Positions 7,352 to 15,813 of a DNA stretch of 64,000 bases are shown one piece after another (position 1 is the stretch's first letter; every line of letters begins with the position of its first letter). Under the pieces are notes generated by a model that saw only the letters and a program-made list of their open reading frames with translations, was not told where the DNA came from and searched no databases. The DNA is from Bordetella parapertussis (GTDB lineage Bacteria > Pseudomonadota > Gammaproteobacteria > Burkholderiales > Burkholderiaceae_B). The stretch is from positions 62,001 through 126,000 of the forward strand of contig CAMDFD010000007.1 in assembly GCA_945897365.1 (NCBI GenBank), written 5' to 3'. A program made the position numbers and the translations under genes.

Positions 7352-9658
7352 ATGCTAGGGGTACAGTTTCAAGAGGAATTTTCAGCGAGTGCAAAAGATT
7401 TGATGAGTCGACTCGATAACGAGTCGAGAAATCGTAAAAATAATATGCATGGAAATGGTTCTGATCGCAAAGTCTGGAAACAGCTTGCGGAGGCAGGATG
7501 GTTTTCTGTATTGATTCCCCAAGAAGACGGTGGTCTTGGCTTAGGTCTTGGTGAGATGGCTGCCATTGCTGCCGAAGCTGGAAAGTCGCTGCTACCCGAA
7601 CCATATATAGCAACCGCCGTGCAGCTAGTCTCACTGCTTAACGTATGTCCACCCAGCGACATCAAGGCTGAGCTTCTGAATCAAGTCATGGAGGGTGAGC
7701 TGATTGGAGGTGTTGCATGGCAGGAGCACCTTGGCCAAATTGATCCCGGGATACCTGCGATGCGCATTCGTCGCGACGGATCCGAAGTTGAATTAAATGG
7801 CGCCAAGTGCTTCGTGGTGCCCTCGACAGATACGGATGGCTGGGTGGTAAACGGCTGCTCCGAGACCGGCGAGTCATTTCTGCTGTGGGTGCCAAGTGAT
7901 GTAGTCGGCGTGACATGCAAGGCGTACAGAGGCGTAGATGGCTCGAGCGTAGCAGACCTTCAGTTTAATCACGTTCGCGTGAGTGGCCGTAACGTCTTGG
8001 CAGTCAGTCACAACGTCTCGGAGATGATCACTCAAGCGTGCGACTACACCCGAATCATTGTGGCGGCCGATTTACTTGGTGTGATCGACAAAGCATTTGA
8101 AATCACCTTAAGCTACGTCAAACTCAGAAAGCAGTTTGGTAAACCTGTAGGTTCATTTCAAGCTTTAAAACACAAAATTGTTGATTGTTATGTTCACACA
8201 GAAATTGCACGTGCAACTTTAGAAGAAAATCTAAACACATCACTGAATGATTCTTCATTAAAAATAAATGCAAGTCGAGTCAAGGCCAGACTTTCACATG
8301 CGGCGTTGTTTGTCACACGTAGTTCAATTCAATTCCATGGGGCTATTGGCTTTACAGATGAATACAGCATTGGTTTGTATCTAAAGAGAGCTACGTTTCT
8401 GTCGGCATGGCTAGGCAATGCGAGTGTGAACCGAGATCGCTATCTTTCGTGCCTACTGGACGGCGTGTCACCCGACGCGGAGGAGCGAAAGGTAGAGATT
8501 CCTTACGATGACGATTTTAATAGTATGTCTGAGGAAGACTTCAGGGCAATGTTGCGTACTTTTTTTAGACGCAACTATCCTGAAGACATGCGAAATATTC
8601 AGCGCAGACTTTATTGGGACGAAGTCAAGAGCTGGACGGAAACGCTGTCAAAGCAAGGATGGTTAGCGCCTGGCTGGCCCAAAGAGTTTGGGGGGCTCGG
8701 ACTGTCTGCCGAAAAGTTGATTGCTTATGTTGAAGAGTATGAGGGATACGGGGTTGCAAGAACCCTTGATATGGGCCCTGTGATGGTGGGCCCACTGCTC
8801 ATCAAGCACGGCACTGCAGCGCAGAGGGAAAGATTTTTACCGAAGATACTTTCAGCAGAACACCGCTGGTGTCAAGGCTACTCAGAACCGGGTGCGGGTT
8901 CAGACCTTGCCGCACTCAGTACGCAGGCTGTTGTTGAGGGCGACAGTTTTGTGGTGAATGGTCAAAAAATTTGGACGACGCTGGCCCATAATGCTACGCA
9001 TATGTTTACCTTAGTCAGGACTGACAAGACGACGAAAAAGCAAGCTGGAATTAGTTTTCTACTGATTGAGTTAAGTACGCCGGGTATTACGATTCGGCCC
9101 ATCCGGGATATCAGTGGACAAGTTGAGTTCTGCGAGGTTTTTTTGCAGGATGTCAGAGTTCCCTTGGAAAATTTAGTCGGAGACTTAAATCAGGGCTGGG
9201 CGATGGCCAAGGCCTTATTAGGTTTTGAGCGCATTTTTTTAGGGAGCCCAAAGCAAGGACGCTACGCATTGAGCCAGTTAAAGAGCTTGGCTGACAAGAA
9301 GGGTCTATTTACCGACAACATGTTTCGTGCTCAATATGCTGAGATGCACTTGCAGGTTGATGATCAGGCCTCCTGTTATGCAAAGTATGCAGATCTCGTG
9401 AAGCGAGGCGAACCGATACCGCCTAGCATTTCTTTGTTAAAAATCTGGGGAACGGAAACGTACCAAGGTATCTGTTTGGCGCTCAACGAGTGGGCGCATG
9501 AGTTAAGCGCTCTAAACGAGGCTTATTTTGATGAGCTTCCCAATCTTCAGCCTCCTGCCATTCTTTACAACGCGATACCGTCCACCATCTATGGCGGAAG
9601 CTCGCAAATACAGCGCGAAATCATTGCAAGGAATGTGTTGGAAATCCCCGGGGAGTGA
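7352..9658 (+). CDS. Fused double acyl-CoA dehydrogenase
   Basis: At 768 residues this is twice the normal length, with two acyl-CoA dehydrogenase units in tandem. Unit 1 (about 1-375) has IPQEDGGLGLGLGEM near the N-terminus and QFHGAIGFTDEYS as the FAD-binding block. Unit 2 (about 390-768) has WPKEFGGLGLS, YSEPGAGSDLA, GQKIWTT and IYGGSSQIQRE. The usual catalytic Glu of the YEGT position is Gly in unit 2. Glu626, in GFERIF, is placed like the helix-G catalytic Glu of isovaleryl-CoA dehydrogenase, while unit 1 has Thr at that place (DYTRII). This suggests one active site built from both halves, as in heteromeric alpha2beta2 enzymes of sterol side-chain catabolism. It is the first gene of the operon, with GAGGG before the ATG. 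Confidence 0.85.
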   Translation: MLGVQFQEEFSASAKDLMSRLDNESRNRKNNMHGNGSDRKVWKQLAEAGWFSVLIPQEDGGLGLGLGEMAAIAAEAGKSLLPEPYIATAVQLVSLLNVCPPSDIKAELLNQVMEGELIGGVAWQEHLGQIDPGIPAMRIRRDGSEVELNGAKCFVVPSTDTDGWVVNGCSETGESFLLWVPSDVVGVTCKAYRGVDGSSVADLQFNHVRVSGRNVLAVSHNVSEMITQACDYTRIIVAADLLGVIDKAFEITLSYVKLRKQFGKPVGSFQALKHKIVDCYVHTEIARATLEENLNTSLNDSSLKINASRVKARLSHAALFVTRSSIQFHGAIGFTDEYSIGLYLKRATFLSAWLGNASVNRDRYLSCLLDGVSPDAEERKVEIPYDDDFNSMSEEDFRAMLRTFFRRNYPEDMRNIQRRLYWDEVKSWTETLSKQGWLAPGWPKEFGGLGLSAEKLIAYVEEYEGYGVARTLDMGPVMVGPLLIKHGTAAQRERFLPKILSAEHRWCQGYSEPGAGSDLAALSTQAVVEGDSFVVNGQKIWTTLAHNATHMFTLVRTDKTTKKQAGISFLLIELSTPGITIRPIRDISGQVEFCEVFLQDVRVPLENLVGDLNQGWAMAKALLGFERIFLGSPKQGRYALSQLKSLADKKGLFTDNMFRAQYAEMHLQVDDQASCYAKYADLVKRGEPIPPSISLLKIWGTETYQGICLALNEWAHELSALNEAYFDELPNLQPPAILYNAIPSTIYGGSSQIQREIIARNVLEIPGE

Positions 9659-9741
9659 GGAATATACCGATTGGCTGAATACGTCGACGACGGTCAATAT
9701 CAGGCTGTATGAGAATGCTTGTCATATTTTAAGGAAGTGCA

Positions 9742-10518
9742 ATGGTTGCATCATGTATCCACAGCGAGAGAGATCAAGAGAACTCGCATGTGTTGTTAGT
9801 GACGATCAATCACCCGCCTGCCAACGCAATCACTTTGCAGACCTACAAAGATTTGTGTGATTTGTTTGGCGGGCTTGAACAGGACAAAACAGTCCGCTGT
9901 GTGATCATCACTGGCGCTGGCGATAAGTTCTTTAGTGCGGGCAGTGATGTTAAAGAACTTGGAGACTTAAACCCAAATTCAGCGAGGGAGCGGTCTCGCT
10001 ATGCCCGGCGAGCGTTTGAGAATATTCGAAATGCTCCGGTTCCTGTCATTGCGGCCGTCAATGGTTTTGCTCTTGGATCTGGCCTTGTTATTGCGATGGT
10101 ATGCGATGTTGTCATCGCATGCGAGCAAGCGAAGTTTGGTCTCCCCGAGATCAATGCAGGAGTGATGGGCGGTACTAAACATTTGGCGAGGGTTGTCCCT
10201 GAAAAGACGATGCGTCTAATGGCATTAACAGGACGAATGCTGTCGGCGCAAGACCTACAGCGTCTTGGTGTCATATATCAAGTGACCGAGCGAAACGACT
10301 TGCTGCAGGCGGCCTTAACGCTTGCTTCAGAGATTACAGAGAAAAGTCCGGCTGGCGTGAGTCTGATGAAGGAGGTGATCAACCTCACTGAGTCGATGAA
10401 TCTGCCAGACGGCTATCACGTTGAAACTTATGCAACTGCGATCATCACGGCGCATCCCAACTCTAAGGAGGCTGCTCAAGCCTTTAAAGAGAAAAGAAAG
10501 CCTAAGTTTGAAAACTAA
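9742..10518 (+). CDS. Enoyl-CoA hydratase/isomerase (crotonase family), copy 1
   Basis: A 258-residue crotonase-fold enzyme. SAGSDVKEL is the first oxyanion-hole block and FALGSGLVIAM the second; LPEINAGVMGGTKHLAR follows, in the place of the catalytic acidic residues. The family hydrates or isomerises 2-enoyl-CoA. The order after the dehydrogenase fits a beta-oxidation-like sequence: desaturate, then hydrate. The start ATG is preceded by AAGGAAG; the gene begins 84 nt after the dehydrogenase stop. It resembles the second crotonase of the same operon in length and in motif layout, so an old duplication is likely. Confidence 0.85.
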   Translation: MVASCIHSERDQENSHVLLVTINHPPANAITLQTYKDLCDLFGGLEQDKTVRCVIITGAGDKFFSAGSDVKELGDLNPNSARERSRYARRAFENIRNAPVPVIAAVNGFALGSGLVIAMVCDVVIACEQAKFGLPEINAGVMGGTKHLARVVPEKTMRLMALTGRMLSAQDLQRLGVIYQVTERNDLLQAALTLASEITEKSPAGVSLMKEVINLTESMNLPDGYHVETYATAIITAHPNSKEAAQAFKEKRKPKFEN

Positions 10519-10530
10519 AAGGACACACTC

Positions 10531-12183
10531 ATGACCGATTCGTCTTTGAGTCATCCAAAAGATCGGACATTACCAAGATGGCCATTACGCTTCACCCCAG
10601 AATTACAAAAGCGAAATAATGAATTTTGGCCCAATAGAAATATTCTTGATTTTATAGGCGACTACTACTCTTCTCGACAGCACGAGGTCGTTGTTGTGGA
10701 TCGTCAAAATCGTTATTCGTATTTCGATATTCTGGAAATGGCTGACAGTTTTGCGGCTTGGATGGAGTCCCTTGGCCTGGGTTCTGGAGATGTCGTTTCA
10801 TTTCAACTGCCAAACTGGTATCAAGCCGAAGTTATTCACCTTGCGTGTGCAAAAATCGCTGCGGTTCTGAATCCTATCGTACCGATTTACCGCGAGCGCG
10901 AACTCAATTACATCCTGAAAGATGCAGAGACAAGCCTACTGATCATCCCTGGCACCTACCGCGGCTTTGACTATAGTGAGATGGTCAACTCGCTTGATTG
11001 CAACATTCCCTATATTGTGACCTGTGGTCCAGCAAGCGAAACATTTATTTCTTTTGACGCGATTATTGAGACCTTCAAGGGTGTTAAACCTAAAGGAGAC
11101 GCGATCCATCCTGATGCCTTAGCGTATCTTTTGTATACCTCTGGAACCGAGTCTGAGCCCAAGGGTGTCGAAAATACGCAAAATGTGATGATCTTTGATC
11201 TGCTGAATTTGATCGAGAACAACCGTATCAATGAAAGCGATATTTTGTTTGGCGCATCACCAGTTACGCATATCACAGGACTGATTTATTACCTTTTACT
11301 GCCCTTTGTAAGGGGGAATAGAGTTTGTTTATTTGATACTTGGGATCCAGGAAAAGCGGCTCAGTTAATAGAGGAGGAAGGCTGTACCTGGACTGTTGGT
11401 GCAACCCCATTTTTGCATGACCTGTTGCACGATGAGCGCGCTCAACGTCATAGCATTAAAAGTTTGCGTGCATTTCGGTGTGGCGGGGCGGATGTGCCGC
11501 CAAGTCTTATTACGGAGGCGAATTCGCGCGGTATTAAAGCCTATCGTGCGTATGGCTGTACTGAGCATCCGACCATCTCTGGAATGCTTTATGTAAATGA
11601 TGGTGCGCGAAACCTTTTAAAGAGTGCTCATACTGATGGTAAGTTACATCCTCATATTGAATTGAAATGTATAGATTCAGAGGATGGCGTTACAGAAAAA
11701 GCATTAGGCGAGATTGGCGAGATTTTGACGCGTGGACCTGACTTGTCGATGGGATATCACAAAGAGGAGTTGAATGTACGCGCGTTTGACCAAGAAGGGT
11801 GGTTTCACACAGGCGATCTTGGATTCTTGGATGAGGACGGCTACTTGACCATTACGGGGCGCAAAAAGGACATCGTGATTCGTAAAGGTGAGAACATCAG
11901 TACAAAGGAAATTGAAGACATTCTCTCCGCACACTCTTCTGTAATGTCCGTCGCTGTTGTGGGAGTGCCCGATGGTGAGCGTGGAGAGATGGTGTGTGCC
12001 GTTGTTGTCCCACGCGCGGGGACTTCTTTTACGTTTAAGCAGATGACTCAAATTTTAATTGAGGCCAATATCGCACGGCAAAAATTTCCAGAGCGACTTG
12101 AAATTCGTCATGCACTGCCGATGACTGCTGCAGGAAAAATTAGGAAAGTACAAATTAGAGCCGAACTGATGGCCGATCAATAA
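10531..12183 (+). CDS. AMP-forming acyl-CoA ligase
   Basis: A 550-residue member of the adenylate-forming superfamily. The P-loop-like block is YTSGTESEPKGV (usually TSGTTGxPKG, so here SE replaces TG). Later come YGCTEHPT, the ATP-binding GWFHTGDLGFLDEDGY, the hinge GRKKDIVIRKGENIS and the C-terminal AAGKIRK with the catalytic Lys. It activates a carboxylic acid with ATP and CoA. The closest resemblance I recall is to cyclohexanecarboxylate/medium-chain acid ligases, which is only suggestive. It follows the hydratase by 12 nt with AAAGGA upstream, and would supply the acyl-CoA for the dehydrogenase and crotonases of the operon. Confidence 0.85.
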   Translation: MTDSSLSHPKDRTLPRWPLRFTPELQKRNNEFWPNRNILDFIGDYYSSRQHEVVVVDRQNRYSYFDILEMADSFAAWMESLGLGSGDVVSFQLPNWYQAEVIHLACAKIAAVLNPIVPIYRERELNYILKDAETSLLIIPGTYRGFDYSEMVNSLDCNIPYIVTCGPASETFISFDAIIETFKGVKPKGDAIHPDALAYLLYTSGTESEPKGVENTQNVMIFDLLNLIENNRINESDILFGASPVTHITGLIYYLLLPFVRGNRVCLFDTWDPGKAAQLIEEEGCTWTVGATPFLHDLLHDERAQRHSIKSLRAFRCGGADVPPSLITEANSRGIKAYRAYGCTEHPTISGMLYVNDGARNLLKSAHTDGKLHPHIELKCIDSEDGVTEKALGEIGEILTRGPDLSMGYHKEELNVRAFDQEGWFHTGDLGFLDEDGYLTITGRKKDIVIRKGENISTKEIEDILSAHSSVMSVAVVGVPDGERGEMVCAVVVPRAGTSFTFKQMTQILIEANIARQKFPERLEIRHALPMTAAGKIRKVQIRAELMADQ

Positions 12184-12267
12184 AATCTAAATTCGGTTTG
12201 AATGAAGTTGTTTTGCAATGCGTTCGTTCATCAAGAGTTGCTGGTACCTATAACAAACGGAGATAAC

Positions 12268-13236
12268 ATGAAGACGATTATTCAATTCATTAGTGCAGCC
12301 ATGCTGCTGATTGCAAGTGTATGTGCGCATGCGCAGCAGTACCCAAACAAGCCTATTACTTTTGTGATTCCTTTTGCAGCAGGTGGTCCAACCGACTTAC
12401 TAGGGAGAACCTTGGCTGTTAAGTTGAGTGAAGTGCTTGGTGAGAAGGTGATTGTCGATAATCGAGCAGGTGCGGGTGGAAGCGTGGCTGCCCTGTCCGT
12501 TAAGAAGTCGCCAGCTGACGGGTACACAATCATGCTGATTACGGTTGGAACGCAGGCCATCAATCCGTTTATTTTTCCAAAGATCGGCTATGACTCGCTT
12601 AAGGATTTTTCCTACATTACAACGATCGGAAACTACGAGTTAGTCCTAGTCGTCAATGGACAAGCGCCTTTCAAAAATTTGAATGATTTAATTGCACGAG
12701 GAAAGGGTCCTTCCGGAAAGACTGATTTTGGTTCAGGTGGTATTGGAACGACGAGTCACCTCGCTGGAGAGTTGTTTAAAAAGAGTCAGGGAATGCAGGC
12801 ACAACACGTTCCTTATAAAGGCAGTGCTGCTGCGATGAGTGATGTGATGGCTGGAAATATTACGTTTTTATTTGACCTTGTTTCAACGGGTCGCCCTGCC
12901 ATTGAGTCGGGTCGAGTCAAAGCGCTTGCAGTAAGTGGTACTAAGCGTTCTGAATTATTACCCAACGTCCCCACGATGGTGGAGCAAGGCGTGACGGGTT
13001 TCGATGTGACAGGATGGATGGGCGTTGCGGGTCCGGCAGGAATGCCTAAGGATGTTGTCGACAAGTTACAAAAAGCGATCGCCACGTCTGTCGCGTCTCC
13101 TGAGTTTCAAGGCCGCTTAAAGCAGCAGGCGTTTGAGGCCAGTGTCATTTCACCACAGGCCTTCTTGGAGTTGGTGAAGAGAGACATGGATAAGTGGAGC
13201 AAGATTGTTAAGGAATCGGGCGCTACCGCGCAATGA
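12268..13236 (+). CDS. Bug/TctC-family periplasmic receptor 1
   Basis: About 322 residues from ATG 12268, chosen because GGAGAT precedes it and a signal peptide ending CAHAQ starts there; the frame could begin at 12202. The mature start QYPNKPITFVIPF and the ligand-loop motif AAGGPTD are diagnostic of the Bug receptors of tripartite tricarboxylate transporters, where the Asp region binds a carboxylate or amide. No TctA or TctB permease lies nearby. Its place inside an acyl-CoA ligase/dehydrogenase operon suggests it captures the carboxylic acid that the ligase activates. The downstream crotonase starts 5 nt after its stop. Confidence 0.9.
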   Translation: MKTIIQFISAAMLLIASVCAHAQQYPNKPITFVIPFAAGGPTDLLGRTLAVKLSEVLGEKVIVDNRAGAGGSVAALSVKKSPADGYTIMLITVGTQAINPFIFPKIGYDSLKDFSYITTIGNYELVLVVNGQAPFKNLNDLIARGKGPSGKTDFGSGGIGTTSHLAGELFKKSQGMQAQHVPYKGSAAAMSDVMAGNITFLFDLVSTGRPAIESGRVKALAVSGTKRSELLPNVPTMVEQGVTGFDVTGWMGVAGPAGMPKDVVDKLQKAIATSVASPEFQGRLKQQAFEASVISPQAFLELVKRDMDKWSKIVKESGATAQ

Positions 13237-13240
13237 CCCC

Positions 13241-14017
13241 ATGACAGAATATAAACAAATCCGCTTTCAAGTCGACGCTGGCGTTGCGATTGTGACGCTT
13301 AGCAACATGCCTGTGAATGCCTTTTCAAAAGTAATGAGTGATGAACTCACGCATTGTTTCGATTTTATTTCAGAAACTGAAGCGATTCGGGCTGTTGTTC
13401 TGATCGGAGAGGGTAAGGTTTTTTGTGCAGGTGCAGACCTAAAGGGACGTGCTGGAGTCATCAAAGACCCGGGTGATTTGACCGCACATCTTCGTCGCTC
13501 AAGAGAGTGTTTTCACTCAATCAGGGAGTGCAGCAAACCGGTAGTTGCTGCGCTGAACGGACCTGCTTTAGGCGCGGGTCTTGTTCTAGTCGCCTCTGCA
13601 GACGTGTTGATCGCGTCGGAAAATGGTTCTCTTGGCTTGCCCGAAGTCGATGTGGGTTTAATGGGCGGGGCTGGTCATGCTTCGCGCTTGTTTTCACACT
13701 CAATGTTGCGCACGATGGCCTTAACGGGATATAGAGTTCCTGCTGCCGAATTATTTCGACTCGGCGTCGTGAATTGCGTGGTGAGTCCGGAAGGACTGTT
13801 GCCCAAAGCGTTAGAGTTTGCCCATTCGATCGCTGGCAAGAGCCCCTTGGCCGTACAGCTCAGTAAACAAACATTAAATGCAATTGAAGAGATGAGTCTG
13901 CGCGATTCTTATCGTTATGAACAGGATATGACGATTGCACTTGGTAAGACACGAGACTCAAGAGAGGCGCAACTTGCATTTCTTGAAAAACGTCCGCCTG
14001 TTTTTATCGGACAATAG
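13241..14017 (+). CDS. Enoyl-CoA hydratase/isomerase (crotonase family), copy 2
   Basis: A 258-residue crotonase from ATG 13241; the frame also offers an upstream start at 13205 inside the receptor gene, judged less likely. FCAGADLKGR is the first oxyanion block and PALGAGLVLVASADV the second, followed by LPEVDVGLMGGAGHASR. It is of the same size and motif spacing as the crotonase at 9742, so the two may act on successive enoyl-CoA intermediates or on different ring/chain stages. It is the last plus-strand gene of the operon and is convergent with the IclR gene. Confidence 0.85.
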   Translation: MTEYKQIRFQVDAGVAIVTLSNMPVNAFSKVMSDELTHCFDFISETEAIRAVVLIGEGKVFCAGADLKGRAGVIKDPGDLTAHLRRSRECFHSIRECSKPVVAALNGPALGAGLVLVASADVLIASENGSLGLPEVDVGLMGGAGHASRLFSHSMLRTMALTGYRVPAAELFRLGVVNCVVSPEGLLPKALEFAHSIAGKSPLAVQLSKQTLNAIEEMSLRDSYRYEQDMTIALGKTRDSREAQLAFLEKRPPVFIGQ

Positions 14018-14070
14018 CCTCTTACTCTTGTGTTGAAAGCAGGCAATGTGTCTTGTAGTGAAGGTTAGTA

Positions 14071-14826
14071 TTAACGCAAACCGCTTAGCGCCTCTTGCAG
14101 ACATTTAGCAATGAGGCGCTGATGTGCAATGGACATTCTTTCTGTTGTGGAGGATACGCAGAGCCCAGCAATGGGTTTGCCGTTATCAAATACAGCCATG
14201 CCTACGCCCGTGACCCCTGGAATGGCATAACTACCAATAATCGCGTATCCCCTTGATCGTGTGTTGTGCACTAATTGTTTAACCGTTGTGGCGGAAAGCC
14301 CGTTGTACTGCGTAAAGCGGGGAGTGTTCACTTGAATGACTCTTTCTAATTCTTCGTCAGAGCCTGCGGCTAAGATTGATAGTCCTCCAGAGCCGATTCC
14401 TAGGGGTTGGCGCTGACCAACCGCTAGGGAGTTCACTTGTATGGGGTAGTGGCCGAGCTCACGATGAACGCACATCGAATCAACCCCGTTTTGAATGACG
14501 AGGTAGACGGAGTCTCCGGTGCGTTGAGCAATATTTTTCATGCGCGTCATCACCACTTCGAGATTTTTATGTTGGAGCGGTTGTAAAGGAAGTCTCGATC
14601 CAAGTCCAATATATTCAAAATTACCGGATTGTTGACAGCGTGTCGCGCATCCTTCGTCGATGAGTGCCTCTAGCAATCTATATACCGTTGGTCTTGGAAG
14701 ACCGGATTGGCTGGAGATGTTTTGGATCGAAAGGCTTGCAGGATGATTTCTATGGAGTAGCGCAAGGATTTGTAGGCCGCGACGCAATGCGCCGGACGAT
14801 CCTTCAGCGGATCTTTTGTTGACCAT
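14071..14826 (-). CDS. IclR-family transcriptional regulator
   Basis: About 251 residues from ATG 14826, which has AGAGGG upstream; an upstream in-frame start at 14853 is possible. The N-terminal winged helix-turn-helix reads GLQILALLHRN, then SIQNISSQSGLPRPTVYRLLEAL, typical of IclR. The C-terminal effector domain has the usual AVGQRQPLGIGSGGLSILAA and VGMAVFDNGKPIAGLCVSS. These proteins repress or activate catabolic operons in response to small acids. It lies tail-to-tail with the acyl-CoA dehydrogenase operon and back-to-back with the FadR-type regulator, so it could control either side; the operon at 7352 is the more natural target. Confidence 0.88.
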   Translation of the reverse strand: MVNKRSAEGSSGALRRGLQILALLHRNHPASLSIQNISSQSGLPRPTVYRLLEALIDEGCATRCQQSGNFEYIGLGSRLPLQPLQHKNLEVVMTRMKNIAQRTGDSVYLVIQNGVDSMCVHRELGHYPIQVNSLAVGQRQPLGIGSGGLSILAAGSDEELERVIQVNTPRFTQYNGLSATTVKQLVHNTRSRGYAIIGSYAIPGVTGVGMAVFDNGKPIAGLCVSSTTERMSIAHQRLIAKCLQEALSGLR

Positions 14827-14863
14827 GACGACCCTCTTGGCATTAGAAAACACATTTTATAAT

Positions 14864-14908
14864 TTTTTAATTCGTGGGTCGTGAGTTCGAGTATTGCCCA
14901 ACTCACCA
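14864..14908 (+). pseudogene. tRNA-Lys(UUU) 3'-half remnant, possible attachment site
   Basis: Starting at the anticodon TTT, this 45-nt stretch aligns without gaps to the 3' half of bacterial tRNA-Lys as I remember it. The conserved parts are TTTTAAT, GGTCG, AGTTCGA, TTGC and the terminal CACCA; by eye about 35 of 45 positions agree. The T-arm is partly pairable (GTGAG with ATTGC, one mismatch and two wobbles). The 5' half is absent: upstream is the start of the IclR gene. A tRNA fragment running from the anticodon loop to CCA is what site-specific integration and decay leave behind. No integrase or second copy was seen in the window. Confidence 0.55.
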
Positions 14909-14994
14909 AGTCCACGAGTTGTTATCAACATGAACAACGCTGTCAAACGGTAGAGCACCTGCAGCATCTTCCCTGCTGACCTTTGCTGCAATGC

Positions 14995-15023
14995 GTCAAC
15001 ATGTTTGTCGCAAAAATGTTGAC
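14995..15023. promoter_or_regulatory. Operator-like inverted repeat before the FadR-type regulator
   Basis: GTCAACAT and ATGTTGAC form a perfect 8-bp inverted repeat with 13 nt between them. The right arm overlaps the -35 hexamer of the promoter at 15019. Its position suggests auto-repression by the FadR-type regulator encoded immediately downstream; the IclR protein is the alternative. A second, shorter repeat, GTTGTT-N9-AACAAC, occurs at 14918-14938. Confidence 0.5.
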
Positions 15024-15048
15024 AATTTTGTTTGCTCTTTTGTATAGT
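15019..15048 (+). promoter_or_regulatory. Sigma-70 promoter for the FadR-type regulator operon
   Basis: TTGACA at 15019-15024, an 18-nt spacer and TATAGT at 15043-15048, placed 27 nt before the regulator start codon. The -35 box is perfect and the -10 differs from consensus at one position. This is the strongest promoter-like sequence I found in the window. Confidence 0.6.
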
Positions 15049-15074
15049 GAGATCTGTCTTCTAGGAGTCTTCGT

Positions 15075-15803
15075 ATGTCACTGCCTCGCAAGCCGCGCCA
15101 ATCACAGTCTGCGAGTCAGCCAAAAGAGACGGTTAGAAACAGCTCGCGTGCGGTTGCAAACAAGAAGGATGTGGGCGTTGTGACCCAGGAGTTGCGGCAC
15201 TTGATCGCCACACAGGAGATACCCCCAGGGTCGAAGCTTAGTGAAGTTTTCTTGTCTGAAAAGTACGGCATCTCGCGAAGTCGTGTTCGCGACGTGTTGA
15301 GTACTCTTGAGCAGCGCGGGCTCGTCGAGCGCATTCCCAATCGTGGTGCGATTGTGGTTCGTCTGGATATTTCACAGATTTTTGATCTGTACGAAGTGCG
15401 TGAGGTTCTTGAGGGCTTGTGTATTCGCTTAGCAACGATTCGCGGAGACTCAAAAAAGTGGCAAGCCTACCTCAAGGAATTCAATGATCACCTAGAAAAT
15501 TGTGTCAAACAAGGTGACATTGATCAATACATCGTTGCCTATGAGAGATTCCATGCAGATGTGGTTGCATCGACTGGGAATCAGATTCTGGCGGAAATTC
15601 TTGACACTATCTTTGAGCGTACTCAGACGGTCATCCGTCGCACGATCATCCTGCCTGGCAGGGCCGCTCAAGGCTTGAAACAACATCAAGCTGTGTTGAC
15701 GGCCATGTGTGAGTCAAACCCGGAGAAAGCAGAACAAGCGCGCAGGGAAACGATGCGCAGCGCCAAGTCATATATAGAACGCTATCAAAAATACGTCCTT
15801 TAA
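15075..15803 (+). CDS. GntR-family regulator, FadR/FCD subfamily
   Basis: A 242-residue protein. After about 30 basic, disordered residues comes a winged helix: VTQELRHLIATQEIPPGSKLSE and YGISRSRVRDVLSTLEQRGLVERIPNRGAIV, the typical GntR DNA-binding block. The C-terminal helical domain contains YEVREVLEGLCIRLA, ERFHADVVASTGN and LKQHQAVLTAM, whose Asp/His positions form the metal/carboxylate pocket of FCD domains. Such regulators sense organic acids. It opens the gene set that continues with the CoA-transferase only 10 nt downstream, and a palindrome overlaps its own promoter, so it probably controls this whole cluster. Confidence 0.88.
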   Translation: MSLPRKPRQSQSASQPKETVRNSSRAVANKKDVGVVTQELRHLIATQEIPPGSKLSEVFLSEKYGISRSRVRDVLSTLEQRGLVERIPNRGAIVVRLDISQIFDLYEVREVLEGLCIRLATIRGDSKKWQAYLKEFNDHLENCVKQGDIDQYIVAYERFHADVVASTGNQILAEILDTIFERTQTVIRRTIILPGRAAQGLKQHQAVLTAMCESNPEKAEQARRETMRSAKSYIERYQKYVL

Positions 15804-15813
15804 CGGAATAAAT

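Noticed and set aside
7302..7920. Several minus-strand frames over the start of the fused acyl-CoA dehydrogenase
   Set aside because: Shadows of the real coding frame; their translations show no domain and have biased composition.
9659..9741. Gap between acyl-CoA dehydrogenase and crotonase as a regulatory site
   Set aside because: No repeat, promoter or hairpin stands out; ordinary intra-operon spacer.
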